Of a stretch of DNA of 64,000 bases, positions 35,359 through 44,929 are shown piece after piece. The notes beneath the pieces were generated by a model that saw nothing but the letters and a program-made list of their open reading frames with translations, was not told where the DNA came from and did not search any database. Position 1 is the stretch's first letter, and every line of letters starts with the position of its first letter. The position numbers were made by a program, and so were the translations under genes. Source of the stretch: Saccharicrinis carchari (GTDB lineage: Bacteria; Bacteroidota; Bacteroidia; Bacteroidales; Marinilabiliaceae); assembly GCF_900182605.1 (NCBI RefSeq), contig NZ_FXTB01000009.1:62001-126000 (forward strand), written 5' to 3'.

Positions 35359-38331
35359 CTATAGCCAACTCACCATTGCCTTTTGTTTTTCGCCGTCCAT
35401 AAGTATTTGTAAGGGTTCTTCAAACTCTACATGCGTAAAGTGGGCAGTTTGCCCCACGATACGTTGCTTTTTGAGCACCTCAAAGTTTACGTATTCGTCG
35501 GTTTGGTTGTGGTGGATCGAAAAGTAGCCCACATTCATTGAAGTTACATTATGAAAAAAGTGCGATCCCAGGGAGGCCTCCAGCGGAAAATCCTGCAATC
35601 CCATTTCAACAATCACCTTAGCATACGAAATTTGTGACCATAACACGGGTATCCCGGTATATTTGTCGCGTGTTCCCCATCTGCCGGGACCAATAAGTAA
35701 ATACTCCTTACTATCCTGTTCCATTTTTTTGTTTAGGAGCGCTATTTCCGAAGCCATCTCATTGGTTTGTATTCGGTTAAACTTTTCAGGAGCCATAAAA
35801 ATAACATCCTTGATGTGTTCTATCCGGCCGTTACCCATACCTTTTTCCGATGCCAATATAACTTTAGCTGTATCTACCTTAGTGAAGTCAATTTTTGCAT
35901 TGTTTTCTAATCTTATCAGGGGTTTAATCTGGAGTAGATACAATGTAGGTAGATGATTTTCGGGGTTTAAGTCTACGGCAAATTCAATTTCAACGGGGGC
36001 ACCCATGGCTTCTTTAAAAAACTTTAGCAGCAGTTCCAGGCTTTTGGATAAAGGGATATAGTCGTATTTTAATATATTGGCAAAATTGACGATGCGTGGT
36101 CCCTTGGCATCCAGGTTGTTGGTGATGCGATCGTAATTATAATCGTAAACAGAGGCGCAGTAACGCAGGTTGCCGTCCTCTTCTGCTTCTTTCATGGGTA
36201 GTTTGCGTATAAAAGAATCTTCGTTCAGCTTTTTTATATCGTATTCGTTTACTTCCAGGTCGAGGGCATAGAAGTAGGACTGGGAATCTTTTACCTGATC
36301 TTGTATGGAGTTGAGCTCAAGGTTAGGAAATTTAGGACAGAAACGCCATGCCTTTTCGCCACCTACCACATATTTACCGAGTCCCACGCCCAAAACGGCA
36401 AAACCATCTTCGGGTTTCATGTACGAAAAAGGATAGTAGTTATAGCTTTGCGCAATACCGCTTATGTGTGGATAAAACCGGTTATGCGCTGTCTCGCCCA
36501 CAATTTTTTGGATGATAACCGCCATTTTTTCTTCTTCTATTTTGTAGTTAACGGCCTCAAAATAAGCCCTTGCCGATGGTCTGAAGATAGAGGCGTAAAC
36601 AAGTTTTATAGCTGTAATAAGGTGTTCCAGACGAACCTCAATATCGGGGTGGTTGTTCGGAAGCATAAAGGTTTCGTATACCCCTGCAAAAGGTTGGAGC
36701 AGGGAGTCCTCGAAGAGACCGGAGGAACGCACGGCCAATGGCTCGTTGATGACCGAAACATATTTGCGGAGTTTGTTTTTAAGTTTATCGGTAAAGGTAG
36801 CCCTAATAAAAAGCTCTCGCACGCTGTCGTACTTTTGCTCTACATAAATTTGGCGGTATAAGTTGTTTCGTTCAATAAATTCGCTGAATTCATCGGCACC
36901 TACGATGGCGGTGGTGGGTATGCGTATGGCCAGGTCAGGTAATATTTTTTTAAAGTCGATGTTCTCCACAAAATGGCATAAAAAGGCGAGTCCCCGGCCT
37001 TTGCCACCAAAGCTGCCTTCGCCAATGCGGGTAATATAACGATTACTGTTGATCAAGGAAGATTCAAATAATACCACGCGTCCGCGCAGCCTTTTTAATT
37101 TCACTTGCTCAAATACGCGCAGAATAGCCTGCCGTAATTTATTGGAACTGTCAAAATCTTCAATCTTATAAGGGCGTAGCCGTTTAGCCATGTTTATTTC
37201 GCCACGAGCCATCAGCCAGGTGCTTATGCCGTTTCGTTTGGCATGGTATAATAGCGACTCCGCTGATACGGTTTTTATGCACTCGTTAAATTCTTTTAGG
37301 TTGCGAGCTACCGAAACGGTCATCCCCCTGGAGTTTTTAAATACAAAGTTGCCAAAGCCCAATTTAACATGAATAAAGTCGTAGATGTCCTGCGATAAGG
37401 ATTCAGAATTTTTGTCGATAAAATCGGCACCAATAGCTTTGGCTCTCTCGGCATTGCAAGGATCCGAAGATTGTAACAGCGCGGGCAGGCTGGTTTTAGA
37501 TTTTACATAGCGTATAAGATCCACACCGGCATCTTCATCGGGGACTCCATTGCGGTTGTATTTAACATCTGAGATAACACATATCAGATATTCGCGGTAT
37601 TTTTCTACTATTTCTATGGCATCCTCATAGTTGCTTACCAGTAACACCTTAGGGCGAGCCCGCATTTTAAGAATTTTGTGCAGCTGGTCGTATCCTTCCT
37701 CGGCTAATACTGCCTGGGTCTGTTTCATTATGATGGAGTACAGCAAGGGCAGATAACGGGTGTAATATTTTTGCGAATCTTCAACTAAAAGTATAATTCT
37801 TACATCACCTATTTTGGTGTCCTTGTCGGCGTTCATTTTATCTTCAACGTATTTTATCATCGCTAAAAACACCTTGGAATCGCCGTTCCACACAAATACT
37901 TTGTCTATATATTTTACGTTGGGCCCTGACTCGTCGAAAAACCGAAGATCGCTGTTGTTGTTTACCATAGCGAGCAAGGGCATCTTAGGCACTTTTTGTT
38001 TTATTTTTTTGCTAATGGCCACGGGTGTTTTTTTATCCAGCCCCGCCATCAGAATTACCATGTCAAAATGCCTTTTTTCCATGAGCTCCATAGCTTCATC
38101 GCCATTTGATGCCGAAGTGATGCGTGGTGCCGTAAATAGGTTAAGTTGCAAAAATTCGCCATAAATACGGTCGAAAAACCGGCCTTCGCGTACGATGGAA
38201 TAAGCATCGTAATGGTTGGCAATCAGCAACACCTCTTTTGCTTTATACTCCATCAGCTCCGGGAAAATATCCTGGTCGCTTTTCTTCCGCTTATAAACCT
38301 GACTTAATGTTTGCTCTTTTTCGTTTCCCAT
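35359..38331 (-). CDS. Tandem receiver-like domains fused to a PEP-synthase-type ATP-grasp domain
   Basis: A 990-residue protein. Residues about 32-165 form a receiver-like domain that lacks the phosphoacceptor Asp (FDMVILMAGLD). Residues about 176-325 form a second receiver with the full set: E184/D185 (LVEDS), D255 (VISDVKYN), S288-289 and K307. From about 430 to 860 lies a PPDK_N-type ATP-binding domain (GEGSFGGKGRGLAFL, AVRSSGLFEDSLLQPFAGVYETFM, LYLLQIKPL). A final 130-residue part (GPGRWGTRDKYTGIPVLW) has no clear counterpart. The swivelling phosphohistidine domain and PEP-binding barrel of true PEP synthase are missing. Related proteins in Bacteroidetes are annotated only as PEP/pyruvate-binding; the reaction is unknown. 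Confidence 0.85.
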   Translation of the reverse strand: MGNEKEQTLSQVYKRKKSDQDIFPELMEYKAKEVLLIANHYDAYSIVREGRFFDRIYGEFLQLNLFTAPRITSASNGDEAMELMEKRHFDMVILMAGLDKKTPVAISKKIKQKVPKMPLLAMVNNNSDLRFFDESGPNVKYIDKVFVWNGDSKVFLAMIKYVEDKMNADKDTKIGDVRIILLVEDSQKYYTRYLPLLYSIIMKQTQAVLAEEGYDQLHKILKMRARPKVLLVSNYEDAIEIVEKYREYLICVISDVKYNRNGVPDEDAGVDLIRYVKSKTSLPALLQSSDPCNAERAKAIGADFIDKNSESLSQDIYDFIHVKLGFGNFVFKNSRGMTVSVARNLKEFNECIKTVSAESLLYHAKRNGISTWLMARGEINMAKRLRPYKIEDFDSSNKLRQAILRVFEQVKLKRLRGRVVLFESSLINSNRYITRIGEGSFGGKGRGLAFLCHFVENIDFKKILPDLAIRIPTTAIVGADEFSEFIERNNLYRQIYVEQKYDSVRELFIRATFTDKLKNKLRKYVSVINEPLAVRSSGLFEDSLLQPFAGVYETFMLPNNHPDIEVRLEHLITAIKLVYASIFRPSARAYFEAVNYKIEEEKMAVIIQKIVGETAHNRFYPHISGIAQSYNYYPFSYMKPEDGFAVLGVGLGKYVVGGEKAWRFCPKFPNLELNSIQDQVKDSQSYFYALDLEVNEYDIKKLNEDSFIRKLPMKEAEEDGNLRYCASVYDYNYDRITNNLDAKGPRIVNFANILKYDYIPLSKSLELLLKFFKEAMGAPVEIEFAVDLNPENHLPTLYLLQIKPLIRLENNAKIDFTKVDTAKVILASEKGMGNGRIEHIKDVIFMAPEKFNRIQTNEMASEIALLNKKMEQDSKEYLLIGPGRWGTRDKYTGIPVLWSQISYAKVIVEMGLQDFPLEASLGSHFFHNVTSMNVGYFSIHHNQTDEYVNFEVLKKQRIVGQTAHFTHVEFEEPLQILMDGEKQKAMVSWL

Positions 38332-38513
38332 TTTAAACTGCGTTTTATGGTGGCCAAGGTAGCAAATTAGGCAAATTTATGGGAATAGCTTAGGAAAAAT
38401 AAACACAAAAGTGAGGGATGACCTTTTTTACCTGAAAAATTCATCCATTTTTCACTGACAGAAGCGCAGCACCGCTTATGATTGCAGACACTTTTTTGAG
38501 GCTTAAACTTATG

Positions 38514-38546
38514 CTGCCCTACTCATAAATTTTATAAATAGGGCAG
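38514..38546 (-). terminator. Hairpin directly downstream of aminopeptidase P
   Basis: CTGCCCTA (38514-38521) pairs perfectly with TAGGGCAG (38539-38546), 8 bp with a 17-nt AT-rich loop, starting 8 nt after the pepP stop. Flanking AAACTT and AGTTTAAAC could extend the stem. A T-run is missing on either strand, so it may stabilise the 3' end rather than terminate. Confidence 0.5.
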
Positions 38547-38553
38547 TTTAAAC

Positions 38554-39948
38554 TCAAGCTCCTGATTTTACCATATGCTCTACATCTTCGGGATTAATGG
38601 GAATACGCTCACCCAGAATTCTGTTTCCCGTTTCGGTAATTAAGATGTCATCTTCTAACCTTATCCCTCCAAATGTTTTATACGATTCCAGTTTATCGTA
38701 GTTGATATAGGCGGTATGTTTTCCTTTGGCTTTCCATTGATCAATTAAAGCCGGTATAAAATAAATACCCGGTTCGTTGGTCACTACAAAGTTAGGTTCT
38801 AGCCTGCGCCCCAGGCGTAAAGCTGCCAGGCCAAACTGCGTACTGCGCGGCGTTTCCTCGTCGTAGCCCACCAGCGTGTCGCCATAATCTTCCATGTCGT
38901 GTACGTCCAGGCCAATCATATGACCTAGGCCATGCGGCATAAATAAGGCATGTGCACCGGCAGCAACCGCTTCGTCCACATCGCCCCTCATCAAGCCCAG
39001 GTCTTTAAGTCCGGATGCAATGGTACGCGCTGCCAACAAATGCACCTCTTTATACGTAATGCCGGGTCGACTCGCTGCCAGTGCCTTGTTGTTGGCATCG
39101 AATACGATCTGATAAATTTCTTTTTGTTTTTGCGTAAACATTCCCCCCACGGGTGAGGTGCGGGTATGGTCCGTGGCATAATGGAGCGGCGATTCGCTGC
39201 CTGCATCCAGTAATAACAGGTCGCCTAGCTTTAGGGTATTACCATGATAATGGTTATGCAGGGTTTCGCCACGCACCGAACAGATAACAGGGAAGGAAAC
39301 CATCCCACCTCCCGACATGGATATGCCTTCAACTATACCGGTTATTTCCTGCTCTGTAATTCCGGGTTGTGCCATTTTCATCGCAGTGGTATGCATGCGG
39401 TAGGCCGTTTGCATGTGGCGTTCCATTTCTTCTATTTCGCAGGGTTCCTTTATGGATCGCAAGGCAATACAGGCATTTATCAATGGGAGCGAGGCTTGAT
39501 TTTTTACCTGTGCCGGCAGAATATTTAAGAGCTCACTGAGTACAATGATATTTTTTCCTCTGTAGGGCGGGGTGAAATGAATTTTACGCCCTTGCAACAG
39601 CGCCTTACCGATGATATCTTTCAGCTTGGCAAAAGGGTGGGTTTGCGAAATGCCTGCCTTGGCCGCATTTTGTTTTAAGGTAGGCTGAGGACCCATCCAT
39701 ATAATATCATCTATGGTAAAGTCGTCCCCAAACAATATTTCTTCGCCACTTTCAAAGTCGATAAGTCCGGCCAGGCCCGGATAATCCAATCCGAAGAAAT
39801 ACAAAAAAGTACTGTCCTGTCTAAAATGGTAGGTGTTGTTTGTATAATTCATACTGGCATCTACATTGCCCATAAAAAGGGCGATGCCGGTATTTAATTT
39901 AGATTTTAAACGATGGCGGCGTTTGGTATAAGTATTTATTGAAAACAT
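38554..39948 (-). CDS. Xaa-Pro aminopeptidase (aminopeptidase P, M24B)
   Basis: Removes N-terminal residues preceding proline. The aminopeptidase P N-terminal domain (about 1-150: NVDASMNYTNNTYHFRQDS, FYFFGLDYPG-like sequence) is followed by a pita-bread domain with the metal ligands in LLLDAGSES, ATDHTRTSPV, HGLGHMIGLDVHD, TNEPGIYF and GIRLEDDILITETG. The start at 39948 (MFSINTYTKRRHRL) fits the family. An upstream in-frame ATG at 40005 would add a short hydrophobic run that is probably not translated. Length 464 residues. Confidence 0.94.
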   Translation of the reverse strand: MFSINTYTKRRHRLKSKLNTGIALFMGNVDASMNYTNNTYHFRQDSTFLYFFGLDYPGLAGLIDFESGEEILFGDDFTIDDIIWMGPQPTLKQNAAKAGISQTHPFAKLKDIIGKALLQGRKIHFTPPYRGKNIIVLSELLNILPAQVKNQASLPLINACIALRSIKEPCEIEEMERHMQTAYRMHTTAMKMAQPGITEQEITGIVEGISMSGGGMVSFPVICSVRGETLHNHYHGNTLKLGDLLLLDAGSESPLHYATDHTRTSPVGGMFTQKQKEIYQIVFDANNKALAASRPGITYKEVHLLAARTIASGLKDLGLMRGDVDEAVAAGAHALFMPHGLGHMIGLDVHDMEDYGDTLVGYDEETPRSTQFGLAALRLGRRLEPNFVVTNEPGIYFIPALIDQWKAKGKHTAYINYDKLESYKTFGGIRLEDDILITETGNRILGERIPINPEDVEHMVKSGA

Positions 39949-40082
39949 AGTATAAAATTTTAGCACAAGATAAAAAAGGAATGTCAAAAAATACATGTGA
40001 TACATCAGTATTGCTTATATTTAAGCAGTCGATTTAAACCGAGATGTAATTGTATCGAGTAATTTTTAATCAAATAATTATA

Positions 40083-40868
40083 ATGAGAACACTGACCATA
40101 ATCCTAAGTTCAATCATGTTTACGATGATGGGCGTTTTAAATGCACAAAATTCAGATGCCTTTATAAAAAAGGAATTTGTTAAGGATGGAGCTACATTAA
40201 AGTATAATATTCTCTATCCTCAAAAGATGAAATCCGGGAAAAAATATCCCCTGGTATTGTTTCTTCATGGATCCGGTGAGCGAGGTACCGATAATCAAAA
40301 GCAGCTCACCCATGGATCAGCACTATTTTTGAAAGAGGAGCTTAGAAAAAAGTATCCTGCCGTTGTACTTTTTCCACAATGTCCGCCAAAGGTGATGTGG
40401 ACGCACCGGAAAAAGGAAAAGTCACCCACAGGGGATTGGGAATTCGAATTCCCCCTTGGACAGCAACCCACCCTGCCTGCCTTTTTGGTGAATGAGTTGG
40501 TAGATGAATGGTTAGCTTCGGGTAAGATAGATACGCGCAGGGTTTATATTATGGGCTTATCTATGGGAGGGATTGGTGCACTGGACTTTTTGTATCGATG
40601 GCCTGAGAAATATGCTGCTGCCAATGTTATATGTGGTGGCCATGATCCCCAATTGGTTTCTGCCTATCAGCATGTTCCCATTTGGTTTTTTCATGGTGCT
40701 AAAGATGATGTGGTGCCGCCCTTGTATTCGCGCCAAATATACGAAGAACACAAAAAATGGAATGCGAAAACAAAATATACCCTTTATCCGGAGGCTAATC
40801 ACAATAGCTGGGATCCGGCTTTTGCTGAACCCCATTTTTTAAAGTGGTTGTTTAAGCAGAAAAAGTAA
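40083..40868 (+). CDS. Exported alpha/beta-hydrolase (esterase/peptidase-like)
   Basis: A 261-residue protein with a signal peptide (MRTLTIILSSIMFTMMG..NAQ) and a compact alpha/beta-hydrolase fold. The apparent triad is visible: Ser in GLSMGGIGALD, Asp in HGAKDDVVPP and His in EANHNSWDPAF. The oxyanion region is LFLHGSGERG. This resembles phospholipase/carboxylesterase or PHB-depolymerase-like hydrolases of Bacteroidetes, some of which act on sugar acetates or feruloyl esters; the substrate is not predictable. The ATG at 40083 is chosen because it opens the signal peptide. Confidence 0.88.
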   Translation: MRTLTIILSSIMFTMMGVLNAQNSDAFIKKEFVKDGATLKYNILYPQKMKSGKKYPLVLFLHGSGERGTDNQKQLTHGSALFLKEELRKKYPAVVLFPQCPPKVMWTHRKKEKSPTGDWEFEFPLGQQPTLPAFLVNELVDEWLASGKIDTRRVYIMGLSMGGIGALDFLYRWPEKYAAANVICGGHDPQLVSAYQHVPIWFFHGAKDDVVPPLYSRQIYEEHKKWNAKTKYTLYPEANHNSWDPAFAEPHFLKWLFKQKK

Positions 40869-40930
40869 GGTAGCTAATAGAGGATGCTTTAAAAGAACAG
40901 TTTCGCAAAGGGGGCTGTATTGGCTTATAG

Positions 40931-40950
40931 TTGGTATAAGATTATACCAA
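40931..40950. repeat. Perfect 20-bp palindrome between convergent genes
   Basis: TTGGTATAAG-ATTATACCAA-type symmetry: TTGGTATAA and TTATACCAA are exact reverse complements separated by GA. It lies 62 nt after the esterase stop and 94 nt before the histidine-kinase stop. Without T-runs it could be a protein-binding site or a weak bidirectional terminator. Confidence 0.5.
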
Positions 40951-41043
40951 AGTGCCCCAATGAGTCAGGGATTTGCTTGAACATATAAATCACACGGAAA
41001 GTCAGCGACGTTTTAAAGATAACTGCGTATTAGCTTTAAATTC

Positions 41044-43503
41044 TTATTGGGGAAAAGCAGGGATCGTAAAATAAAAAGTACTGCCCTTTCCGGGTTCCGA
41101 CTCTAACCAAATATTACCGTTTAACATTTCAACAAAAGCTTTTGAAATGGCCAGACCCAGTCCGGTGCCCTCTTGGGGGAATGCCTGTTCGGCCTGTACA
41201 AATCGTTCGAAGATGTAGGGTTGTCTGTCTTTTTTTATCCCCAATCCGCTGTCCTCAACAAAAAACCTGATATTATCGCCTTTTGTTTCAAAGCCAAATT
41301 TCACATGTCCTGAATGGGTAAATTTAATGGCGTTTTTTACCAAATTGGTTAGTATGGCCTGTATTTTTTCCTGATCGGTATAGCATTCTGTTTCTTGGTC
41401 GATACTTATTTCGAACCGCAAATTTTTTTTGTATGCCTCGTGCTGTAATAGTTTGTGGGTCAACCGTACCTGCTGGCTTAGGTTAACCATTGTATTGCGC
41501 ACCGTCATCTGCCCTGACTCAATTTTTGAGATATCAATAATGTCGTTGATAATGCTTAGCAAGAGTTGTCCGCCGTGGTCGATAATGTTAATGTATGCTT
41601 CCCTTTCCTTCTCATTGGGTTGCGATTGCTTCAGTAAATCGGTAAAGCCCAGGATGGCGTTCATGGGTGTACGTATCTCGTGGCTCATATTGGCCAGGAA
41701 TGCTGTTTTTAAACGGTCGCTTTCTTCGGCCTTTTTCTTGGCTTTACTAAGGGCTTCTTCTTGCAGCTTTCGTTCTGTTATATCCTCCAGAAAGCTAAGA
41801 CTTGCCGGCTTACCTTCCCAAATAAACCGTACCGTATTTATTTCTATCCATTTAAACTCAAGCGCTTTGTTAAGCGCCCTAAAAGTGAGTACTACAGGGG
41901 CTTTTTCATTTTTTGAAATATGCTTAAGACTTGCTTTCAATAATGGCTTATCTTCGGGGTGTACAATTTTGTATATAGATGTGCCGGTCAATTGATCCGG
42001 CTGATAACCCAAAGTAGCTGTAATGCGCTTGTTCACATATTTACAAAGCCCACCCTGTTCCACGAGTATAACCTCACCCGCATTTTCTACCAGTTGCCTA
42101 TATCGCAACTGGCTCTCTTTTAACGCAGTTTTTTGCTGCTCTAATTCGCTGTTTTTATGTTTTAATAATAGATTATTTTTATTTTTTAACCGGTATGCAA
42201 TATAAATAACAATTGAAGTCATAAAAACTGCCAGCAAAATTAATAAGGCAGTCATCTTAATAGCAAAAATCCTTTGCTCCTCCAAATATTTCAGTTCCTC
42301 TTCCTTTTTACTGAAATTGTATTGGGCTTCAATATGTTTTACGTTCTGTTTATTTTGCAAACTTTGCATGCTGTCCTTCAATAGCGAAAGGAGCATGTAA
42401 TCGCGATATGCTTTTTCGTAATTTCTTTCGAGTGTGTAAAGTTCTGAGGAGTGCTGATAATTTTCCGTAATGAGTTCTATGTTATTCAGTTCTTTGGCTA
42501 TGTCCCTCGCCCAATCAAGGTGCAAGCGGGCTTTGGCATAGTTACCCAACTGAATGAGCGTGCCTCCGATGTTATTGTACAACAGAGCAATATCTTTTGG
42601 ATGGCATGATTTTTTTCTAAGGCTCAAGGATTTTTGGTAATACTCCAGTGCCTTCGTGTGTTGCTCCAGGCTACCATAAACAGAACCTATGTTGTTATAA
42701 GTTACGGCTATTCCAATCGTATTGTTAAGTTCTTCTTTAAATTGTAGCGACTGCAATAAATAATCAAGGGCTTTTTGGTGCTGGTTTAAATCTTTATAAA
42801 CAATACCAATGTTGTTCAACGTTTTTGCTGTGCTAATCGTGTCGTTATATTCTTCCTTTAATTTTAATGACTGTTCAAGGTACTGTAGCGATTTGTTATG
42901 GTCTCCTAATTTTCGAAACAAGATGCCTATGTTGTTCAATGTTTTGGAGAGTCCGGATTTATCGCCTATTTCGTTTTTTAATTGCACCGCTTGCAGGTAA
43001 TAATCCAGCGCTTTGTCGTATTGTTTTAAGTGCCGATAAGCGATACCGATATTGTTTAAATTTTTTACACACCCTTGTTTGTTTTTTGATTCTTCGTTTA
43101 AGTTTCTGGCCTGTTGGTAGTACTGCAAAGCCTGGTCGTATTTATTCAGTTGTCGCTGAAGGATGCCGATGTAGTTAAGCGATTCTGCAATTTTGGGCTT
43201 ATCATTGGTTTTTTCAATCTCGGCCAGCGCTTCAAAGCCATATTCGAGCGCCTTGTTGTATTCGCATGATGCTCGGTACGCCTTACTGGTATTAAGAAGT
43301 GCGTAGGCTCTTTGAATGTGTGTTTGTTTGTTCGAAAGCTTTGTTTGTACAGTTTCGTTTTTCACTTGCGCCCTTATATCGCTAAAATGGAGTGCACAAC
43401 AAAGTAAGCTTAAACAAAAAAAGCTTTGTAGTTTAACGGTTCGTATATTGGATAATTTGGATGAGATTAATAGGGAAAAATACAGAAATATCTTGGCAGG
43501 CAT
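41044..43503 (-). CDS. TPR-PAS sensor histidine kinase
   Basis: The N-terminal part (signal/anchor, then about eight TPR units with repeated LNNIGI..LKQYDKALDYY patterns, about residues 45-395) lies in the periplasm. One membrane span follows (about 405-428), a PAS domain (about 460-580, YRQLVENAGEVILVEQGG), a HisKA phosphoacceptor FLANMSHEIRTPMNAILGF and an HATPase with NLVKNAIKFTHSGH and GTGLGLAISKAF. There is no receiver domain. I place the start at the ATG at 43503, which gives a signal/anchor after MPAKIFLYFSLL; an ATG at 43614 is in frame but adds a non-signal-like 37 residues. The partner regulator is not in the window. Confidence 0.9.
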   Translation of the reverse strand: MPAKIFLYFSLLISSKLSNIRTVKLQSFFCLSLLCCALHFSDIRAQVKNETVQTKLSNKQTHIQRAYALLNTSKAYRASCEYNKALEYGFEALAEIEKTNDKPKIAESLNYIGILQRQLNKYDQALQYYQQARNLNEESKNKQGCVKNLNNIGIAYRHLKQYDKALDYYLQAVQLKNEIGDKSGLSKTLNNIGILFRKLGDHNKSLQYLEQSLKLKEEYNDTISTAKTLNNIGIVYKDLNQHQKALDYLLQSLQFKEELNNTIGIAVTYNNIGSVYGSLEQHTKALEYYQKSLSLRKKSCHPKDIALLYNNIGGTLIQLGNYAKARLHLDWARDIAKELNNIELITENYQHSSELYTLERNYEKAYRDYMLLSLLKDSMQSLQNKQNVKHIEAQYNFSKKEEELKYLEEQRIFAIKMTALLILLAVFMTSIVIYIAYRLKNKNNLLLKHKNSELEQQKTALKESQLRYRQLVENAGEVILVEQGGLCKYVNKRITATLGYQPDQLTGTSIYKIVHPEDKPLLKASLKHISKNEKAPVVLTFRALNKALEFKWIEINTVRFIWEGKPASLSFLEDITERKLQEEALSKAKKKAEESDRLKTAFLANMSHEIRTPMNAILGFTDLLKQSQPNEKEREAYINIIDHGGQLLLSIINDIIDISKIESGQMTVRNTMVNLSQQVRLTHKLLQHEAYKKNLRFEISIDQETECYTDQEKIQAILTNLVKNAIKFTHSGHVKFGFETKGDNIRFFVEDSGLGIKKDRQPYIFERFVQAEQAFPQEGTGLGLAISKAFVEMLNGNIWLESEPGKGSTFYFTIPAFPQ

Positions 43504-43802
43504 TAAAATTCTTACATATTTTTTATTGTACAAACAAATACCAAAACCTTTTTTTAAAATCTCAGAATTGGAAGCACTAATAACAATAATGCGGCCATAC
43601 GCAGTTACTTTCATATTGTAGTTTTGCCTGTTTGATTCCTAAGAACAGTTTAATGAATAATTGCGAATTCGTAGAAATAATTACGAATTTGAAACAATTG
43701 ACTATACGGTACGGTGGGTTTGGTGTTCGAGGATTTTGTCCAAAGCGAAAATATAATATAGCAAGACGCTTTTTTTAGGGATAAACATACTTAAGGATGG
43801 GT

Positions 43803-43839
43803 AAAAAAAAATCCGAAGACGCTAGTGCATCTTCGGATT
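43803..43839 (-). terminator. Strong Rho-independent terminator, minus strand
   Basis: AATCCGAAGA (43810-43819) pairs perfectly with TCTTCGGATT (43830-43839), a 10-bp stem with a 10-nt loop. On the minus strand it is followed by a run of T (the A-run 43803-43810). It lies about 200 nt after fabD and ends the candidate structured RNA. Confidence 0.85.
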
Positions 43840-44003
43840 ATTTCAGATTTATTCGTTTTTAAATAAACAGGTGTCAGTATGTCTGCCAACACGTTCTAAG
43901 TCCCTAATAGCAGTACCTAAAAGCCCTTAATGGTGATAAGCCTCCACCAGGGAATGCGGGGTAATTGTGTTGCGATTTAAAAATAGAAGTCTTCTGGCAT
44001 ACA
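43803..44003 (-). ncRNA. Candidate rod-shaped structured RNA downstream of fabD (6S-like?)
   Basis: The 200-nt gap between fabD and the histidine kinase has a rod of nested pairings. On the + strand GTATG (43877-43881) pairs with CATAC (43998-44002), CAACAC (43887-43892) with GTGTTG (43967-43972), TACC (43914-43917) with GGTA (43960-43963), and CCC plus TGGTG (43924-43926, 43931-43935) with CACCA plus GGG (43945-43952). A strong terminator on the minus strand follows. A rod with an internal bubble and a terminator recalls 6S RNA, but I cannot confirm the family from sequence alone. Orientation is taken from the terminator's T-run. Confidence 0.45.
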
Positions 44004-44041
44004 TTTTTTAAATAACAGTGAGTATGCTCATATTTCAATTT

Positions 44042-44929
44042 CTATTGCAGAGCACTCACACCCGCTACCTGCATGCTTCGGTCTACTTTTTTCACCAGTC
44101 CCTGCAAAACTTTTCCGGGGCCTACTTCGGTAAATGAGGTAGCGCCATCGGCTATCATGTTTTGTACGGTTTGTGTCCAACGGACGGGCGCCGTTAACTG
44201 TGCCACCAGGTTTTCTTTAATTTGAGCAGGCTCGGTAAAGGGTTGGGCACTCACGTTTTGATATACGGGGCAAACGGGGTTGCTGATTTCGGTGGCTTGA
44301 ATTGCTGCGGCCAGCTCTTCGCGGGCAGGCTCCATCAGTGGCGAGTGGAAAGCGCCGCCCACGGGGAGTTTGATGGCTCGCTTCGCTCCTTTTTCGGTGA
44401 GCAGTTCGCAGGCCTTGTCTATACCGGCAAAAGAGCCTGAGATAACCAACTGTCCGGGACAGTTGTAATTAGCGGCAACTACTACCTCGTCAATACTTTC
44501 GCAAACCTCTTCTACAATGGCATCCTCCAGTCCAACGATGGCGGCCATGGTTGACGGCTCTGCTTCGCATGCTTTTTGCATAGCCAGGGCGCGTTGCGAA
44601 ACCAGTTTTAATCCGTCCTCAAACGACATGGCTCCCGCAGCCACCAAGGCGCTAAACTCCCCTAAGGAGTGCCCGGCCACCATTTCGGGTTTAAAGGCAT
44701 CTCCCATAGTTTTAGCCAATAAAACGGAGTGTAGAAAAATGGCGGGTTGGGTAACTTTGGTTTGTTTTAGGTCTTCATCGCTACCTTCAAACATAAGGTC
44801 GGTAATCCGGAAGCCTAAAATTTCGTTTGCTTTTTCAAATAGCGCTTTAGCTTCTTCTGATTTTTCGTACAGATCCTTGCCCATACCAACAAATTGGGCA
44901 CCTTGACCCGGAAATACAAATGCTTTCAT
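44042..44929 (-). CDS. fabD: Malonyl-CoA:ACP transacylase
   Basis: FabD moves malonyl groups from CoA to acyl-carrier protein to start each elongation step in fatty-acid synthesis. Motifs: FPGQGAQFVGMG at the N-terminus, QPAIFLHSVLL, the nucleophile Ser in GHSLGEFSALVAAG (about 90-103) and the His in GGAFHSPLMEPA. At 295 residues it is full length. It is not beside other fab genes here; downstream lies a structured-RNA candidate. Confidence 0.97.
   Translation of the reverse strand: MKAFVFPGQGAQFVGMGKDLYEKSEEAKALFEKANEILGFRITDLMFEGSDEDLKQTKVTQPAIFLHSVLLAKTMGDAFKPEMVAGHSLGEFSALVAAGAMSFEDGLKLVSQRALAMQKACEAEPSTMAAIVGLEDAIVEEVCESIDEVVVAANYNCPGQLVISGSFAGIDKACELLTEKGAKRAIKLPVGGAFHSPLMEPAREELAAAIQATEISNPVCPVYQNVSAQPFTEPAQIKENLVAQLTAPVRWTQTVQNMIADGATSFTEVGPGKVLQGLVKKVDRSMQVAGVSALQ

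Noticed and set aside
36301-36861. 186-residue frame opposite the receiver/ATP-grasp gene
   Set aside because: It is fully covered by a well-supported gene on the other strand and has no recognisable composition or motif.
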